From Azospirillum picis (GTDB lineage Bacteria; Pseudomonadota; Alphaproteobacteria; Azospirillales; Azospirillaceae), in NCBI RefSeq assembly GCF_017876115.1, contig NZ_JAGINO010000003.1, positions 434,001 to 498,000 on the forward strand: a DNA stretch of 64,000 bases, read 5' to 3'. This document shows, piece after piece, positions 42,607-52,284 of this stretch (within the stretch, counting starts at the first letter, position 1; each line of letters starts with the position of its first letter). The notes below the pieces were generated by a model. The model did no database searches. It was given only the letters and a program-made list of their open reading frames with translations, and was not told the DNA's origin. The position numbers were made by a program, and so were the translations under genes.

Positions 42607-44502
42607 ATGCTGCACATCAACGACCTGACCTTCCGCTTCGGCGGCCGAGTGTTGTTCGACCATGCGACGGCCGTGGTGCCCAAGGGGCACCGGGTGGCGC
42701 TGGTGGGCCGCAACGGCACCGGGAAATCGACCCTGCTGAAGCTGATCTCGGGCCAGCTCCAGACCGATGCGGGCGCCATCACCCTGCCGTCCGGCATGCG
42801 GATGGGCATGGTGGCGCAGGAGGCGCCGTCCGGGCCGGTCACGCTGATCGACGCCGTGCTCGCCGCCGACACCGAGCGCACCGCCCTGCTGGCGGAGGCC
42901 GAGACGGCGACCGATCCCATGCGCATCGGCGAAATCCACGCCCGCCTCGCCGACATCGAGGCCCACTCCGCCCCGTCGCGCGCCGCCCAGGTGCTGTCGG
43001 GCCTGGGCTTCGACGCCGACGCCCAGCACCGTCCCTGCTCCGACTTCTCCGGCGGCTGGCGGATGCGCGTGGCGCTGGCCGGCGTGCTGTTCTCGCGTCC
43101 CGACCTGCTGCTGCTGGACGAGCCGACCAACCACCTCGACCTTGAGGCGACGATCTGGCTCGAGGGCTACCTGAAGAACTACCCGCACACCATCCTGCTG
43201 GTCAGCCACGACCGCGAGCTGCTGAACGCGGTGCCGACCACCACGATCCACATCGACCAGGGCAAGCTCGTCACCTACAGCGGCAACTACGACCAGTTCC
43301 TGGCCCAGCGCCGCGCCAACCAGGAGCGGCTGGCCTCGATGGCCGCCAAGCAGGAGGCGCGCCGCAAGCACATGATGTCCTACGTCGACCGTTTCCGCTT
43401 CAAGGCCAGCAAGGCCCGGCAGGCGCAGAGCCGCCTGAAGCTGCTGGAGAGGATGGAGACGATCACGCTGATGGAGGACGATCCCGAGGTCGTCTTCAAC
43501 TTCCCCCATCCGGACGAGCTGGCGCCGCCGCTGATCGCGCTGGAAGGGGTGAGCATCGGCTACGGCGACAAGGTCATCCTGCGCCGCGTCACGCTGCGCA
43601 TCGACATGGAGGACCGCATCGCCCTGCTGGGTGCCAACGGCAACGGCAAGTCGACGCTGGTCAAGCTGCTGGCCGGCCGGCTGGCCCCGATGGCCGGCGA
43701 GATGCACCGCTCGCCCAAGCTGCGCATCGGCTATTTCGCCCAGCACCAGTCGGAAGAGCTCGACCTGTCGCTGACGCCGATCCAGCAGACCCAGCGCATC
43801 ATGCCGCTGGCGCTGGAAGAGAAGGTGCGGGCCCATCTCGGCCGCTTCGGCTTCCCGCAGGCCAAGGCGGAGACGAAGATCGCCAACCTGTCGGGCGGCG
43901 AGAAGGCGCGGCTGCTGCTGGCCCTGATGAGCCGGGAAGTCCCGCACATCCTGATGCTCGACGAGCCGACCAACCATCTCGACATCGACAGCCGCGAGGC
44001 GCTGATCGAGGCGATCAACGACTTCCCCGGCGCGGTGATCGTCATCAGCCACGACCCGCACCTGATCGAGCTGACCGCCGACCGCCTGCTGCTGGTCGGC
44101 GACGGCACGGTGCAGGCCTATGACGGCGACCTGGAGGACTACCGGCGCTACCTGCTCGACCGCGCCAAGGCCGAGCGGGCGGTGGCCAAGGGCGCGGCCG
44201 ACCGCGAGGCCGGCCCCAACAAGAAGGACCAGCGCCGCGCCGCCGCCGAGGCGCGCACGGCACTCGCCCCGCTGAAGCGCAAGGCCACCGACGCCGAGAC
44301 GCTGGTGAACAAGCTCAGCGAGGAGAAGCGCAAGATCGAGGTGAAGATGGCCGACCCCACCCTCTACACCGGCCCCTCGGACAAGCTGACCAAGCTGCAG
44401 ATCGAGCTGGGCACCGTCGAAAAGAAGCTGTCGACGGCGGAGGAAACCTGGCTGGAGGCGCTCGAAGCCTACGAGAGCGCGGCGGCGGAGGCCGGCGTTT
44501 GA
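42607..44502 (+). CDS. ABC-F family ATPase
   Basis: The 631-residue protein has two ABC cassettes and no membrane helices, as in ABC-F translation factors acting at the ribosome. Cassette one has Walker A GRNGTGKST near residue 36, signature FSGGWRMRVALA and LLLDEPTNHLDLE. Cassette two has GANGNGKST near 345, LSGGEKARLLLA and MLDEPTNHLDID. The linker between them is the P-site-tRNA interaction motif. The last 80 residues form a basic coiled coil (LVNKLSEEKRKIEVKMADPT), as in Uup/YheS-type members. The ATG at 42607 opens directly at the first beta strand. Confidence 0.93.
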   Translation: MLHINDLTFRFGGRVLFDHATAVVPKGHRVALVGRNGTGKSTLLKLISGQLQTDAGAITLPSGMRMGMVAQEAPSGPVTLIDAVLAADTERTALLAEAETATDPMRIGEIHARLADIEAHSAPSRAAQVLSGLGFDADAQHRPCSDFSGGWRMRVALAGVLFSRPDLLLLDEPTNHLDLEATIWLEGYLKNYPHTILLVSHDRELLNAVPTTTIHIDQGKLVTYSGNYDQFLAQRRANQERLASMAAKQEARRKHMMSYVDRFRFKASKARQAQSRLKLLERMETITLMEDDPEVVFNFPHPDELAPPLIALEGVSIGYGDKVILRRVTLRIDMEDRIALLGANGNGKSTLVKLLAGRLAPMAGEMHRSPKLRIGYFAQHQSEELDLSLTPIQQTQRIMPLALEEKVRAHLGRFGFPQAKAETKIANLSGGEKARLLLALMSREVPHILMLDEPTNHLDIDSREALIEAINDFPGAVIVISHDPHLIELTADRLLLVGDGTVQAYDGDLEDYRRYLLDRAKAERAVAKGAADREAGPNKKDQRRAAAEARTALAPLKRKATDAETLVNKLSEEKRKIEVKMADPTLYTGPSDKLTKLQIELGTVEKKLSTAEETWLEALEAYESAAAEAGV

Positions 44503-44537
44503 GCGGCGCCCGCTACGACGCGTCGGAGGATCCCTCC

Positions 44538-45200
44538 ATGGACCACTCCATGAAGGGGCGCGCCACCACCCTGCCCGCCACCTGCGGGGGCGGCGAGGAG
44601 GAACGGACCTCCGACGTGCTGGCGCGCTTCCGGGCCAACCTGCCGGAGGGCCGGGTGTCGCTGGGCGACCTGATCGGGGCGCTGGGCGACCGCTCGCTCG
44701 GCACCATCCTGCTGGCGCTGGCGCTGCCGACCATCGCCCCGGTGCCGCTCGGCGTCTCCTGCCTGTTCGACCTGCCGATCGTCCTCTACACCGCCCAGCT
44801 CGCCTTCGGCCGGCGCGGCGGCCGGCTTCCCGACTGGCTGCTGAAGCGCTCCATCGGCCGCGGGCTGGCGGCCCGCACGCTGGACGCCGCCATGCCGCGG
44901 CTGGTGTGGATCGAGCGCATGCTGAAGCCGCGCGCCCACCGGCTGGCCCACATCGACCAGGAACGCTGGTTCGGCCTGCTGCTGCTGCTGCTGACGCTGA
45001 CCTGCATCGTGCCGCTGCCGCTCACCGGCTGGCTCCCCGGCTTCGCGCTGGTGCTGATCTCGCTCGGCCTGATCGAGCGCGACGGCCGCGCCATCGGCAT
45101 CGGGCTCGGGCTGACGGTGGCGGCGCTGGTGTTTTTCACGCTGGTGGCCAGCAGCCTGTCATACGCCGGTCACCGAATTCTGGCAGCTACGCTGCAGTAG
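44538..45200 (+). CDS. ExoD-family membrane protein
   Basis: The 220-residue protein matches the ExoD family, named for a rhizobial exopolysaccharide/alkali-tolerance gene. Family segments include ALGDRSLGTILLALALPTI, PVPLGVSCLFDLPIVLYTAQ and LPLTGWLPGFALVLISLGLI. About four to five membrane helices are predicted. ATG 44538 has GGAGGA eight bases upstream; a TTG at 44499 overlapping the ABC-F stop is less likely. Biochemical function of the family is not settled. Confidence 0.85.
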   Translation: MDHSMKGRATTLPATCGGGEEERTSDVLARFRANLPEGRVSLGDLIGALGDRSLGTILLALALPTIAPVPLGVSCLFDLPIVLYTAQLAFGRRGGRLPDWLLKRSIGRGLAARTLDAAMPRLVWIERMLKPRAHRLAHIDQERWFGLLLLLLTLTCIVPLPLTGWLPGFALVLISLGLIERDGRAIGIGLGLTVAALVFFTLVASSLSYAGHRILAATLQ

Positions 45201-45256
45201 GGCGGCGCCGTCGGCGGACCGCCCCGATCGTCCGGCCCGATCCGCAGGGAGATCCC

Positions 45257-45649
45257 ATGAAATTCGGCTACACGATCCTCTATGTTCCCGACGTCGCGGC
45301 GTCGCTGGCCTTCTTCGAGAAGGCGTTCGGCCTGACGCGCCGCTTCTTCGCCGACACGGGCGATTACGGCGAACTGGAGACCGGCGCCACCACGCTGTCC
45401 TTCGCCAGCCAGGATCTGGCGCTGTCGCACCATGCCGCCGGCTACGTGTTCGCCAGCGGCAGCGACAAGCCTTTGGGGGTGGAGATCGCCCTGGTGGCCG
45501 AGGATGTGGAGGCGGCCCATGCCGTGGCCCTGGCCGCCGGCGCCACCGAGCTCGCGCCACCGAAGGCCATGCCGTGGGGACAGACGGTGTCCTTCATCCG
45601 CTGCCCTGACGGCACGCTGGTGGAGCTCTGCACGCCGGTCGGCGGCTGA
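45257..45649 (+). CDS. VOC-family (glyoxalase-like) protein
   Basis: The 130-residue protein is a vicinal-oxygen-chelate fold with two beta-alpha-beta-beta-beta units: MKFGYTILYVPDVAASLAFF and SFIRCPDGTLVELCTPVGG are the characteristic ends. Metal-ligand candidates include Glu in YGELETG and Glu in TLVELCTP. Members act as glyoxalases, dioxygenases or binding proteins for antibiotics; this one cannot be placed further. GGGAG lies just upstream of the ATG at 45257. Confidence 0.88.
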   Translation: MKFGYTILYVPDVAASLAFFEKAFGLTRRFFADTGDYGELETGATTLSFASQDLALSHHAAGYVFASGSDKPLGVEIALVAEDVEAAHAVALAAGATELAPPKAMPWGQTVSFIRCPDGTLVELCTPVGG

Positions 45650-45734
45650 CACCACCCGATGGCCGGCGCGGTTGCCCGCTACCGCCCGCCCCGCTTATGC
45701 TTGCCCCACTCCTTCCATCACAGCGGGTCCGCCG

Positions 45735-46529
45735 GTGCTGTCGTTCATCCTGTCGAAGCTGTTGTGGGGCATCGTGGCGCCCGGCAACGCCCTGGTGCTG
45801 GCGGTGTCCTTGGGAATGCTGCTGTTGTGGACGCGGCGCTGGCAGCGGGCGGGGCGGCGGCTGATCACCGTGGCGGCGGTGCTGCTCCTGCTGGTCACCT
45901 ACAGCGGCCTCGGCGCCCTTGTGGCGGTGCCGCTGGAGAACCGCTTCCCGCGGAGCGAGCCGGAAGGGCGCATCGACGGCATCATCATGCTGGGCGGCGC
46001 GGTCAACCCGCCGATCACCGCCGACCGCGGCGACCCGTCCGTCAACGAGGCGGCGGAGCGGGTGCTGGCCTTCGCCGACCTGGTCCGCCGCCACCCCGAG
46101 GCCAAGGCCGTCTTCACCGGCGGCTCCGGCCGGCTGCTGGGCCAGGAGTTCAAGGAGGACGTCTCCGCCCGTGCGGCGCTGCTGCAGGCCGGCATCCCGG
46201 AAGACCGCGTGACCTACGAGGCGGAATCGCGCAACACCTGGGAAAACGCCGTCTTGAGCAAGGATCTGGTGAAGCCGGCGCCAGGGGAACGCTGGCTGCT
46301 CGTCACCTCGGCCATGCACATGCCGCGGTCCGTCGGCATCTTCCGCCAGGTGGACTGGCCGGTCATTCCCTATCCGGTGGACTACCGCACCCGGCACGAC
46401 GCCAAGCCCTACCTGCGGTTCGAGTTCGACCAGAACCTGATCATCCTCGACGACGCCGTGCGGGAATGGCTTGGGCTGGCGGCCTACCGCCTGATGGGCC
46501 GGACCGACGCGTTCCTTCCGGCGCCCTGA
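45735..46529 (+). CDS. YdcF-family (DUF218) membrane protein
   Basis: The 264-residue protein has two N-terminal membrane helices (LLWGIVAPGNALVLAVSLGM and LITVAAVLLLLVTYSGLGAL) and a DUF218 domain (about 75-245): DGIIMLGGAVNPP, AVFTGGSGRLL, ESRNTWENAVLSK and LLVTSAMHMPRSVGIFRQ. Relatives such as SanA, ElyC and YdcF are linked to envelope integrity and lipid-carrier handling. It begins with GTG at 45735; the ribosome site is weak. It precedes rlpA and the carboxypeptidase gene, fitting an envelope role. Confidence 0.88.
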   Translation: MLSFILSKLLWGIVAPGNALVLAVSLGMLLLWTRRWQRAGRRLITVAAVLLLLVTYSGLGALVAVPLENRFPRSEPEGRIDGIIMLGGAVNPPITADRGDPSVNEAAERVLAFADLVRRHPEAKAVFTGGSGRLLGQEFKEDVSARAALLQAGIPEDRVTYEAESRNTWENAVLSKDLVKPAPGERWLLVTSAMHMPRSVGIFRQVDWPVIPYPVDYRTRHDAKPYLRFEFDQNLIILDDAVREWLGLAAYRLMGRTDAFLPAP

Positions 46530-46655
46530 CCGTCCCGCCCGGCCTGCTGTGTCATCGTGAATCGGGCTTGCTCGCGGCCATTGGCGCAGCGGTGACACTC
46601 CGCTAGAGTGCCGCCGCCCCGAGGATTCGAGGCGGAGGAATAAGGGGTTCGGCGG

Positions 46656-47633
46656 ATGCGTCGCTGGCGCGGTGTGGGCAGGATGGTCGTGCTGGTCGGC
46701 GTGGCGACGCTCGCCGGCTGCGCGTCGAAGCCGGCCGACACCGGCTCCGGCCTGCCGACCAGCGGCATCTACAAGGTCGGCAAGCCCTACCAGATCAACG
46801 GCGTCTGGTACTATCCCAAGGAAGATTACGACTACGACGAGACGGGCATCGCCTCGTGGTACGGGCCGGGCTTTCATGAGAAGACCACCGCCAACGGCGA
46901 GATCTACGACCAGAACGAGCTGACCGCCGCCCACAAGACCCTGCCGATGCCGAGCCTGGTGCGCGTCACCAACCTCGACAACGGGCGCTCCATCGTGGTG
47001 CGCATCAACGACCGAGGTCCCTACGCCAACGGGCGCATCATCGACATGTCCCGCCGCGGCGCCCAGTTGCTGGGGTACGAAGGCCCTGGAACCGCGAAGG
47101 TCCGCGTGCAGGTCCTGGCCGAGGAAAGCCGCGCAATCGCCGCCGCCGCCCGCCAGGGCACCCCGGCGCCGATGCTGGCGGAACTGGACGGGCCGCCGCC
47201 GAAGGCGGCGCCGCGCGGCCGGATCGAGGTCACCGGATCCGCCGGGCCGGTCACCACGCTGGCGGCCGACACCTATCCCGCCACGGGCCGCGCATCCATC
47301 GTCGGCAGCCCGGTGCCGCCGCCCGCCACCGTCGCCGGCAGCATGTCGGACGGGCGCTTCGTTCCCGCCCCGGTGGTGGCGCAGCTTCCAGTGAAGGCGC
47401 GCGAGGCCATCTACGTGCAGGTCGGCGCCTTCGGCAGCGAGGAGAATGTGGCCAAGGCCCGCGCCCGCCTGAGCTCGATCGGCCAGCCGGCCAGCGTCAC
47501 CCGCACCCGGTCGGGCGGCCTGACGCTCCAGCGTGTCCGGGTCGGTCCGGTCGACAGCGTCGAACGTGCCGACTCCCTGCTCAACCAGATCATTCAGGCC
47601 GGCCTTACGGAGGCCAAAATCGTGGTGGATTGA
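46656..47633 (+). CDS. rlpA: RlpA lipoprotein with SPOR domain
   Basis: The 325-residue protein has a lipoprotein signal with lipobox LAGC (C22), a double-psi barrel (about 60-155) with GIASWYGPGFHEKTTANGE and VRINDRGPYANGRIIDMS, and a C-terminal SPOR domain (about 250-325) starting IYVQVGAFGSEENV. RlpA acts at the septum, as a lytic transglycosylase in Pseudomonas aeruginosa; the catalytic-type Asp in INDRGP is present. It heads the run into the carboxypeptidase, tmk and holB genes, an order common in alphaproteobacteria. Confidence 0.95.
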   Translation: MRRWRGVGRMVVLVGVATLAGCASKPADTGSGLPTSGIYKVGKPYQINGVWYYPKEDYDYDETGIASWYGPGFHEKTTANGEIYDQNELTAAHKTLPMPSLVRVTNLDNGRSIVVRINDRGPYANGRIIDMSRRGAQLLGYEGPGTAKVRVQVLAEESRAIAAAARQGTPAPMLAELDGPPPKAAPRGRIEVTGSAGPVTTLAADTYPATGRASIVGSPVPPPATVAGSMSDGRFVPAPVVAQLPVKAREAIYVQVGAFGSEENVAKARARLSSIGQPASVTRTRSGGLTLQRVRVGPVDSVERADSLLNQIIQAGLTEAKIVVD

Positions 47634-47699
47634 TCCCGCCGCCCACCCGACCGCTTCGGTGAAGCGCCTGTGACAGAGTGCCCTTGGAGGATTGCTGAC

Positions 47700-48890
47700 A
47701 TGAACCCTGTTGTCGTCCGCTTTTGCGCCGTCTTCGGCCGTTCCGCCGCCGTCGCGGCCGGAATCGCAATGGCCGGAGCCACGATAGCCGCCGGTTCCAC
47801 CGCCACGACGGTCCAGGCCGCGACCATCGACACCATCGCCAAGCAGGCGATCCTGGTCGACCTCACCTCGAACACGGTGCTGTTCGAGAAGAATGCCGAC
47901 GAGCGCATGGCGCCTTCGTCGATGAGCAAGATCATGACCGCCTACCTGACCTTCGAGGCGATCAAGGCCGGCCGCCTGACCCTGGAGAGCACCCTGCCGG
48001 TCAGCGAGCGCGCGTGGCGGATGCAAGGCTCCAAGATGTTCGTGGAGCTGCACAACAACATCAAGGTGGATGATCTCATCAAGGGCATGATCATCCAGTC
48101 GGGCAACGACGCCTGCATCGTGCTCGCCGAAGGGCTCGCCGGGTCCGAGGGCTCCTTCGCCGAACAGGCGAACCGCAAGGGGCGCGAGCTGGGGCTGAAG
48201 GGCAGCAACTTCGTCAACTCCACCGGCTGGCCCGACCCCAACCACTACATGACCGCCCGTGACCTCTCGATCCTGGCCGAACACCTGATCAAGGACTACC
48301 CCGAGTACTACCACTACTATTCGATCCGGGAGTTCAAGTACCACGGAATCAACCAGGGCAACCGCAACCCCCTGCTCTATCGCGGCATGGACGTCGACGG
48401 CATGAAGACCGGCCACACCGACGCCGGCGGCTATGGCCTGACGGCGTCCGGCGAGCGCGAGGGACGCCGGCTCCTGCTGGTGGTCAACGGTCTGCCCAGC
48501 ATGCAGTCGCGCGCCGACGAATCGGCCCGCCTGATCGAATGGGGCTTCCGCGAGTTCGCCTCCTACACGCTCTACAAGGGCGGCGAGGCGATCGAGCAGG
48601 TGCCGGTCTGGCTCGGCGAGCAGGAGACGGTGCCCGTCACCGTCCCGCAGAATCTGAGCGTCACGATGGCGCGGGCCGACCGTGCCGGCATGAAGGTGTC
48701 GCTGGTCACCAACAGCCCGGTCGCCGCTCCGCTCAAGAAGGGCGACGTGGTCGGCAAGATCGTGATCTCCGCCCCCGGCTTCCCGGGCAAGGAGGTGCCG
48801 GTGGTCGCCGCCCAGGACGTGCCGAAGGCGGGCTTCGTCGGCCGGGCCTTCGCCGCCGCCAAGTATCTCGTGTTCGGCAACAGCCTTTGA
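47700..48890 (+). CDS. D-alanyl-D-alanine carboxypeptidase (PBP5/6 family)
   Basis: The 396-residue enzyme trims the terminal D-Ala of peptidoglycan stem peptides in the periplasm. A signal peptide (1-40) ends near VQAA. The serine active site reads SMSK near residue 73, the second motif SGND near 133 and KTGHT near 235, all intact. A C-terminal PBP5-type domain (about 300-390) has EQVPVWLGEQETVPVTVP. ATG 47700 has TTGGAGGA upstream; an earlier start at 47670 would mask the signal peptide. It lies between rlpA and tmk. Confidence 0.95.
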   Translation: MNPVVVRFCAVFGRSAAVAAGIAMAGATIAAGSTATTVQAATIDTIAKQAILVDLTSNTVLFEKNADERMAPSSMSKIMTAYLTFEAIKAGRLTLESTLPVSERAWRMQGSKMFVELHNNIKVDDLIKGMIIQSGNDACIVLAEGLAGSEGSFAEQANRKGRELGLKGSNFVNSTGWPDPNHYMTARDLSILAEHLIKDYPEYYHYYSIREFKYHGINQGNRNPLLYRGMDVDGMKTGHTDAGGYGLTASGEREGRRLLLVVNGLPSMQSRADESARLIEWGFREFASYTLYKGGEAIEQVPVWLGEQETVPVTVPQNLSVTMARADRAGMKVSLVTNSPVAAPLKKGDVVGKIVISAPGFPGKEVPVVAAQDVPKAGFVGRAFAAAKYLVFGNSL

Positions 48891-48909
48891 CCAGCGGAGA
48901 CCCAAGGGC

Positions 48910-49563
48910 ATGACCGGCACCTCCCCGGCCGTCCGCGGCCGCTTCATCACGCTGGAAGGCGGCGAAGGCGCAGGAAAGTCGACGCAGCTTCGCCGGCTGT
49001 CCGCTGCGCTGGCGGCCCGCGGCATCGACGTGGTGACGACGCGCGAGCCGGGCGGCTCGCCGGGGGCCGAGGAGATCCGTGGCCTGCTCGTCACCGGCGA
49101 GACCGGCCGCTGGAGCCCGGTGACCGAGGCGCTGCTGCACACCGCCGCCCGCCGGGACCATCTGGAGCGCACGGTGTGGCCGGCGCTGGAGTCCGGGCGC
49201 TGGGTGCTTTGCGACCGCTTCTTCGACAGCACCATGGCCTACCAGGGCTATGGGCTGGGGCTGGGCCGCGGCCTGGTGGAGACGCTGCAGCGGGCGGCGC
49301 TCGGCGATTTCCGGCCCGACCTGACGCTGATCCTCGACATCGACGTGGCGACCGGCCTGAAGCGGGCCGCTGCCCGTCCCGGCGGCGAGGACCGCTATGA
49401 GCGGATGGATCGCGCCTTTCACCAGCGCCTGCGCGAAGGCTTCCTCGACATCGCGCGCCGGGAGCCGGAGCGTTGCGCCGTCGTCGACGCCGACACCGAC
49501 GCCGACGGCGTCGAGGCGCGGATCCGGGCGGAGGTCGCCGCCCGCCTGGACCTTGCGCCATGA
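48910..49563 (+). CDS. tmk: Thymidylate kinase
   Basis: The 217-residue enzyme phosphorylates dTMP to dTDP. It has the P-loop GGEGAGKSTQLRRL near residue 17, the DR-type motif DRFFDSTMAYQGYGLGLG near 98 and REPGGSPGAEEIR near 41. The lid region is RPGGEDRYERMD. It ends in ATGA shared with holB, so the two are translationally coupled. Confidence 0.97.
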   Translation: MTGTSPAVRGRFITLEGGEGAGKSTQLRRLSAALAARGIDVVTTREPGGSPGAEEIRGLLVTGETGRWSPVTEALLHTAARRDHLERTVWPALESGRWVLCDRFFDSTMAYQGYGLGLGRGLVETLQRAALGDFRPDLTLILDIDVATGLKRAAARPGGEDRYERMDRAFHQRLREGFLDIARREPERCAVVDADTDADGVEARIRAEVAARLDLAP

Positions 49564-50678
49564 GCAAGGCGCGCACCGCGGGTGCCGAACCCGCTGCCGT
49601 CGACGAGGCGCTGGCACCACGCCGCAATGCCGACCTCGTTGGCCATGACGAGCCCGAACAACTGCTTCTGGACGCCTGGAATTCCGGCCGCCTGCCGCAT
49701 GCCTGGTTGATCGGCGGCACGCCCGGCATCGGCAAGGCGACGCTGGCCTTCCGTTTCGCCCGCTTCGTCCTGGCCCAGGAACCGCCTGGCGACAGCCTGT
49801 TCGGCGGTGCGGCGCCGGCGGCGACGCTCCAGCTCTCCGCCGACCATCCGGTGTTCCGGAGGGTGGCGTCGGGCGGCCATGCCGACCTGCTGACCATTGA
49901 ACGCCAGCGCGACGAGAAGCGTGGCCGCCTGAAGCGCGACATCGCGGTGGACGACGTCCGGAAGATCGGTCCCTTCCTGCGCCGCACCTCGGCGGAAGGC
50001 GGCTGGCGCGTCGCGGTGATCGACGGCGCCGACCGCATGAACCTCAGCGGCCTCAACGCCATCCTGAAGATCCTGGAGGAGCCGCCGCCCGGCGCCCTGC
50101 TGCTGCTGGTCAGCGACAACCCCGGCGGCATGCTGCCGACCATCCGCTCGCGCTGCCGCAAGCTGACGCTGAACCCGCTGGACGAGGCGACGGTGGTCGG
50201 CCTGTTGGGACAGCACCGCCCCGACATCGCGGAGGAGGATCGTCCCGCGCTCGCCCGGTTGTCCGAGGGCAGCGTCGGCCGCGCCATCGATCTGGCGGAC
50301 GCCGGCGGGCTGGCGCTCTACCGCGAGATGGTCGGACTGCTGTCCGACCTGCCGCGCCTCGACATCGCCGCCGCCCACGCCTTCGGCGACAAGCTGACCC
50401 GCAAACAGGACGACGGGCTCTACGAGACGGCAACGGAGTTGCTGGTCTGGTGGCTCGCCCGCTTCGCCCGGTCGCTCGCCCGCGGCGCCTGGCCGGCCGA
50501 GGTGGTGCCCGGCGAGGCTGCCCTGATGACCCGTCTGGCCAATGCCCGCGGCCTTGAACGTTGGGTGGAGGTGTGGGAAAAGGTCCAACGCCTTTTCGCT
50601 CGCGCGGAATCCGCGAACCTGGACCGCAAGCAGGTGGTCCTGAACGCCCTGGCGGCGCTGGAAACGGCTGCCGCCTAG
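49560..50678 (+). CDS. holB: DNA polymerase III delta-prime subunit
   Basis: The 372-residue clamp-loader subunit starts at ATG 49560 inside the tmk stop. The AAA+ fold is shown by LPHAWLIGGTPGIGKATLAF (Walker A-like), RVAVIDGADRMNLSGLNAIL and the ILKILEEPPPGALLLLV sensor segment, followed by IRSRCRKL, the usual SRC motif. The zinc cysteines of enterobacterial delta-prime are absent, as is common in alphaproteobacteria. Its place between tmk and metG is conserved. Confidence 0.95.
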   Translation: MSKARTAGAEPAAVDEALAPRRNADLVGHDEPEQLLLDAWNSGRLPHAWLIGGTPGIGKATLAFRFARFVLAQEPPGDSLFGGAAPAATLQLSADHPVFRRVASGGHADLLTIERQRDEKRGRLKRDIAVDDVRKIGPFLRRTSAEGGWRVAVIDGADRMNLSGLNAILKILEEPPPGALLLLVSDNPGGMLPTIRSRCRKLTLNPLDEATVVGLLGQHRPDIAEEDRPALARLSEGSVGRAIDLADAGGLALYREMVGLLSDLPRLDIAAAHAFGDKLTRKQDDGLYETATELLVWWLARFARSLARGAWPAEVVPGEAALMTRLANARGLERWVEVWEKVQRLFARAESANLDRKQVVLNALAALETAAA

Positions 50679-50725
50679 CGTTATTTGAGACTCGCCGGGA
50701 AACCTACTGGAAGAAAGTGCCGCAA

Positions 50726-52276
50726 ATGGCCGGGCCGAAGACCTACTATCTGACGACGCCGATCTACTACGTGAACGACGTGCCGCACATCGGACACGCC
50801 TACACGACCCTTGCCTGCGACGTCCTCGCCCGGTTCATGCGTCTCGACGGCTATGACGTGAAGTTCCTAACCGGCACCGACGAGCACGGACAGAAGGTCG
50901 AGAAATCGGCCGAGAAGGCGGGCATCCCGCCGCAGGAATTCACCGACCGCGTCTCCAAGAACTTCCGCGACCTCGTGTCGCTGATGAACTATTCCAACGA
51001 CGACTTCATCCGCACCACCGAGCCGCGCCATGTCAAGTCGGTGCAGGCGCTGTGGACCGTGCTGAAGGAGAAGGGCGAGATTTATCTCGGCTCCTACGCC
51101 GGGTGGTATTCGGTCCGCGACGAGGCCTTCTACGGCGAGGACGAACTGACCACCAACGCCGACGGCCGGAAGATCGCGCCGACCGGTGCCGAGTGCGAAT
51201 GGGTGGAGGAGCCGTCATACTTCTTCCGCCTCTCGGCTTGGCAGGACCGCCTGATCGAGTTCTACGAGAAGAACCCGGACTTCATCGCCCCGGCCGGCAA
51301 GCGCAACGAGGTGATGGCCTTCGTCAAGTCGGGCCTGAAGGACCTGTCGGTCAGCCGCACCACGTTCAAGTGGGGCATCCCGGTGCCGGGCGACGACGCC
51401 CACATCATGTATGTCTGGCTCGACGCGCTCGCCAACTACATCACCGCGGTCGGCTACCCCGACACCAGCCGCGACTACGCCAAGTACTGGCCGGCCGACC
51501 TGCACATGGTCGGCAAGGACATCCTGCGCTTCCATGCGGTCTATTGGCCGGCATTCCTGATGGCCGCCGGCCTGCAGCCGCCACGCCGTGTCTTCGCCCA
51601 CGGCTGGTGGACGATCGAAGGCCAGAAGATGTCGAAGTCTCTCGGCAACGTCATCGCGCCGGAGACGCTGGTCGAAACCTACGGGCTCGACCAGACCCGT
51701 TATTTCCTGCTGCGCGAGGTGCCGTTCGGCAATGACGGCGACTTCTCGCACAAGCAGATGGTCAACCGGATCAACGGCAACCTCGCCAACGATTACGGCA
51801 ACCTGGTGCAGCGCGTCCTGTCGATGATCGGCAAGAACTGTGGCGCCGCGGTGCCGGTGCCGGGCGAGTTCACCGCCGCCGACAACGCGCTGCTCGGCTC
51901 CGCCCACGGGTTGCTCGACATCGTGCGTGCCGAGATCAAGGCGCAGTCCTTCCACAAGGCGCTGGATGCCATCTGGGCGGTGGTCGGCGACGCCAACCGG
52001 TATGTCGACGAACAGGCCCCTTGGGCGCTGAAGAAGACCGACCCGGCCCGCATGGCCACCGTGCTGTACGTGCTGGCGGAAACCATCCGCCATCTCGCCA
52101 TCCTGACCCAGCCGGTGATGCCGGACGCCTCCGCCAGGATCCTCGATCTTCTGGCGCTGGGACCGGATGCCCGCGGTTTCGGCACGCTCGGCTCGACCGG
52201 CGCACTGGTCGCCGGCACGCCGCTGCCGACGCCGCAGGGCGTCTTCCCGCGCTACGTCGAAGAACCGAAGGCCTGA
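50726..52276 (+). CDS. metG: Methionyl-tRNA synthetase
   Basis: The 516-residue class I synthetase has the HIGH motif at residues 21-24 (NDVPHIGHAYTTL) and KMSKS near 303 (EGQKMSKSLGNV). GTDEHGQKVEKSAEK and YVWLDALANY are typical of the family. There is no C-terminal dimerisation/EMAP-like domain, giving the short form. ATG 50726 follows holB by 47 bases. tatD starts nine bases after its stop. Confidence 0.97.
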   Translation: MAGPKTYYLTTPIYYVNDVPHIGHAYTTLACDVLARFMRLDGYDVKFLTGTDEHGQKVEKSAEKAGIPPQEFTDRVSKNFRDLVSLMNYSNDDFIRTTEPRHVKSVQALWTVLKEKGEIYLGSYAGWYSVRDEAFYGEDELTTNADGRKIAPTGAECEWVEEPSYFFRLSAWQDRLIEFYEKNPDFIAPAGKRNEVMAFVKSGLKDLSVSRTTFKWGIPVPGDDAHIMYVWLDALANYITAVGYPDTSRDYAKYWPADLHMVGKDILRFHAVYWPAFLMAAGLQPPRRVFAHGWWTIEGQKMSKSLGNVIAPETLVETYGLDQTRYFLLREVPFGNDGDFSHKQMVNRINGNLANDYGNLVQRVLSMIGKNCGAAVPVPGEFTAADNALLGSAHGLLDIVRAEIKAQSFHKALDAIWAVVGDANRYVDEQAPWALKKTDPARMATVLYVLAETIRHLAILTQPVMPDASARILDLLALGPDARGFGTLGSTGALVAGTPLPTPQGVFPRYVEEPKA

Positions 52277-52284
52277 GTTCCCGC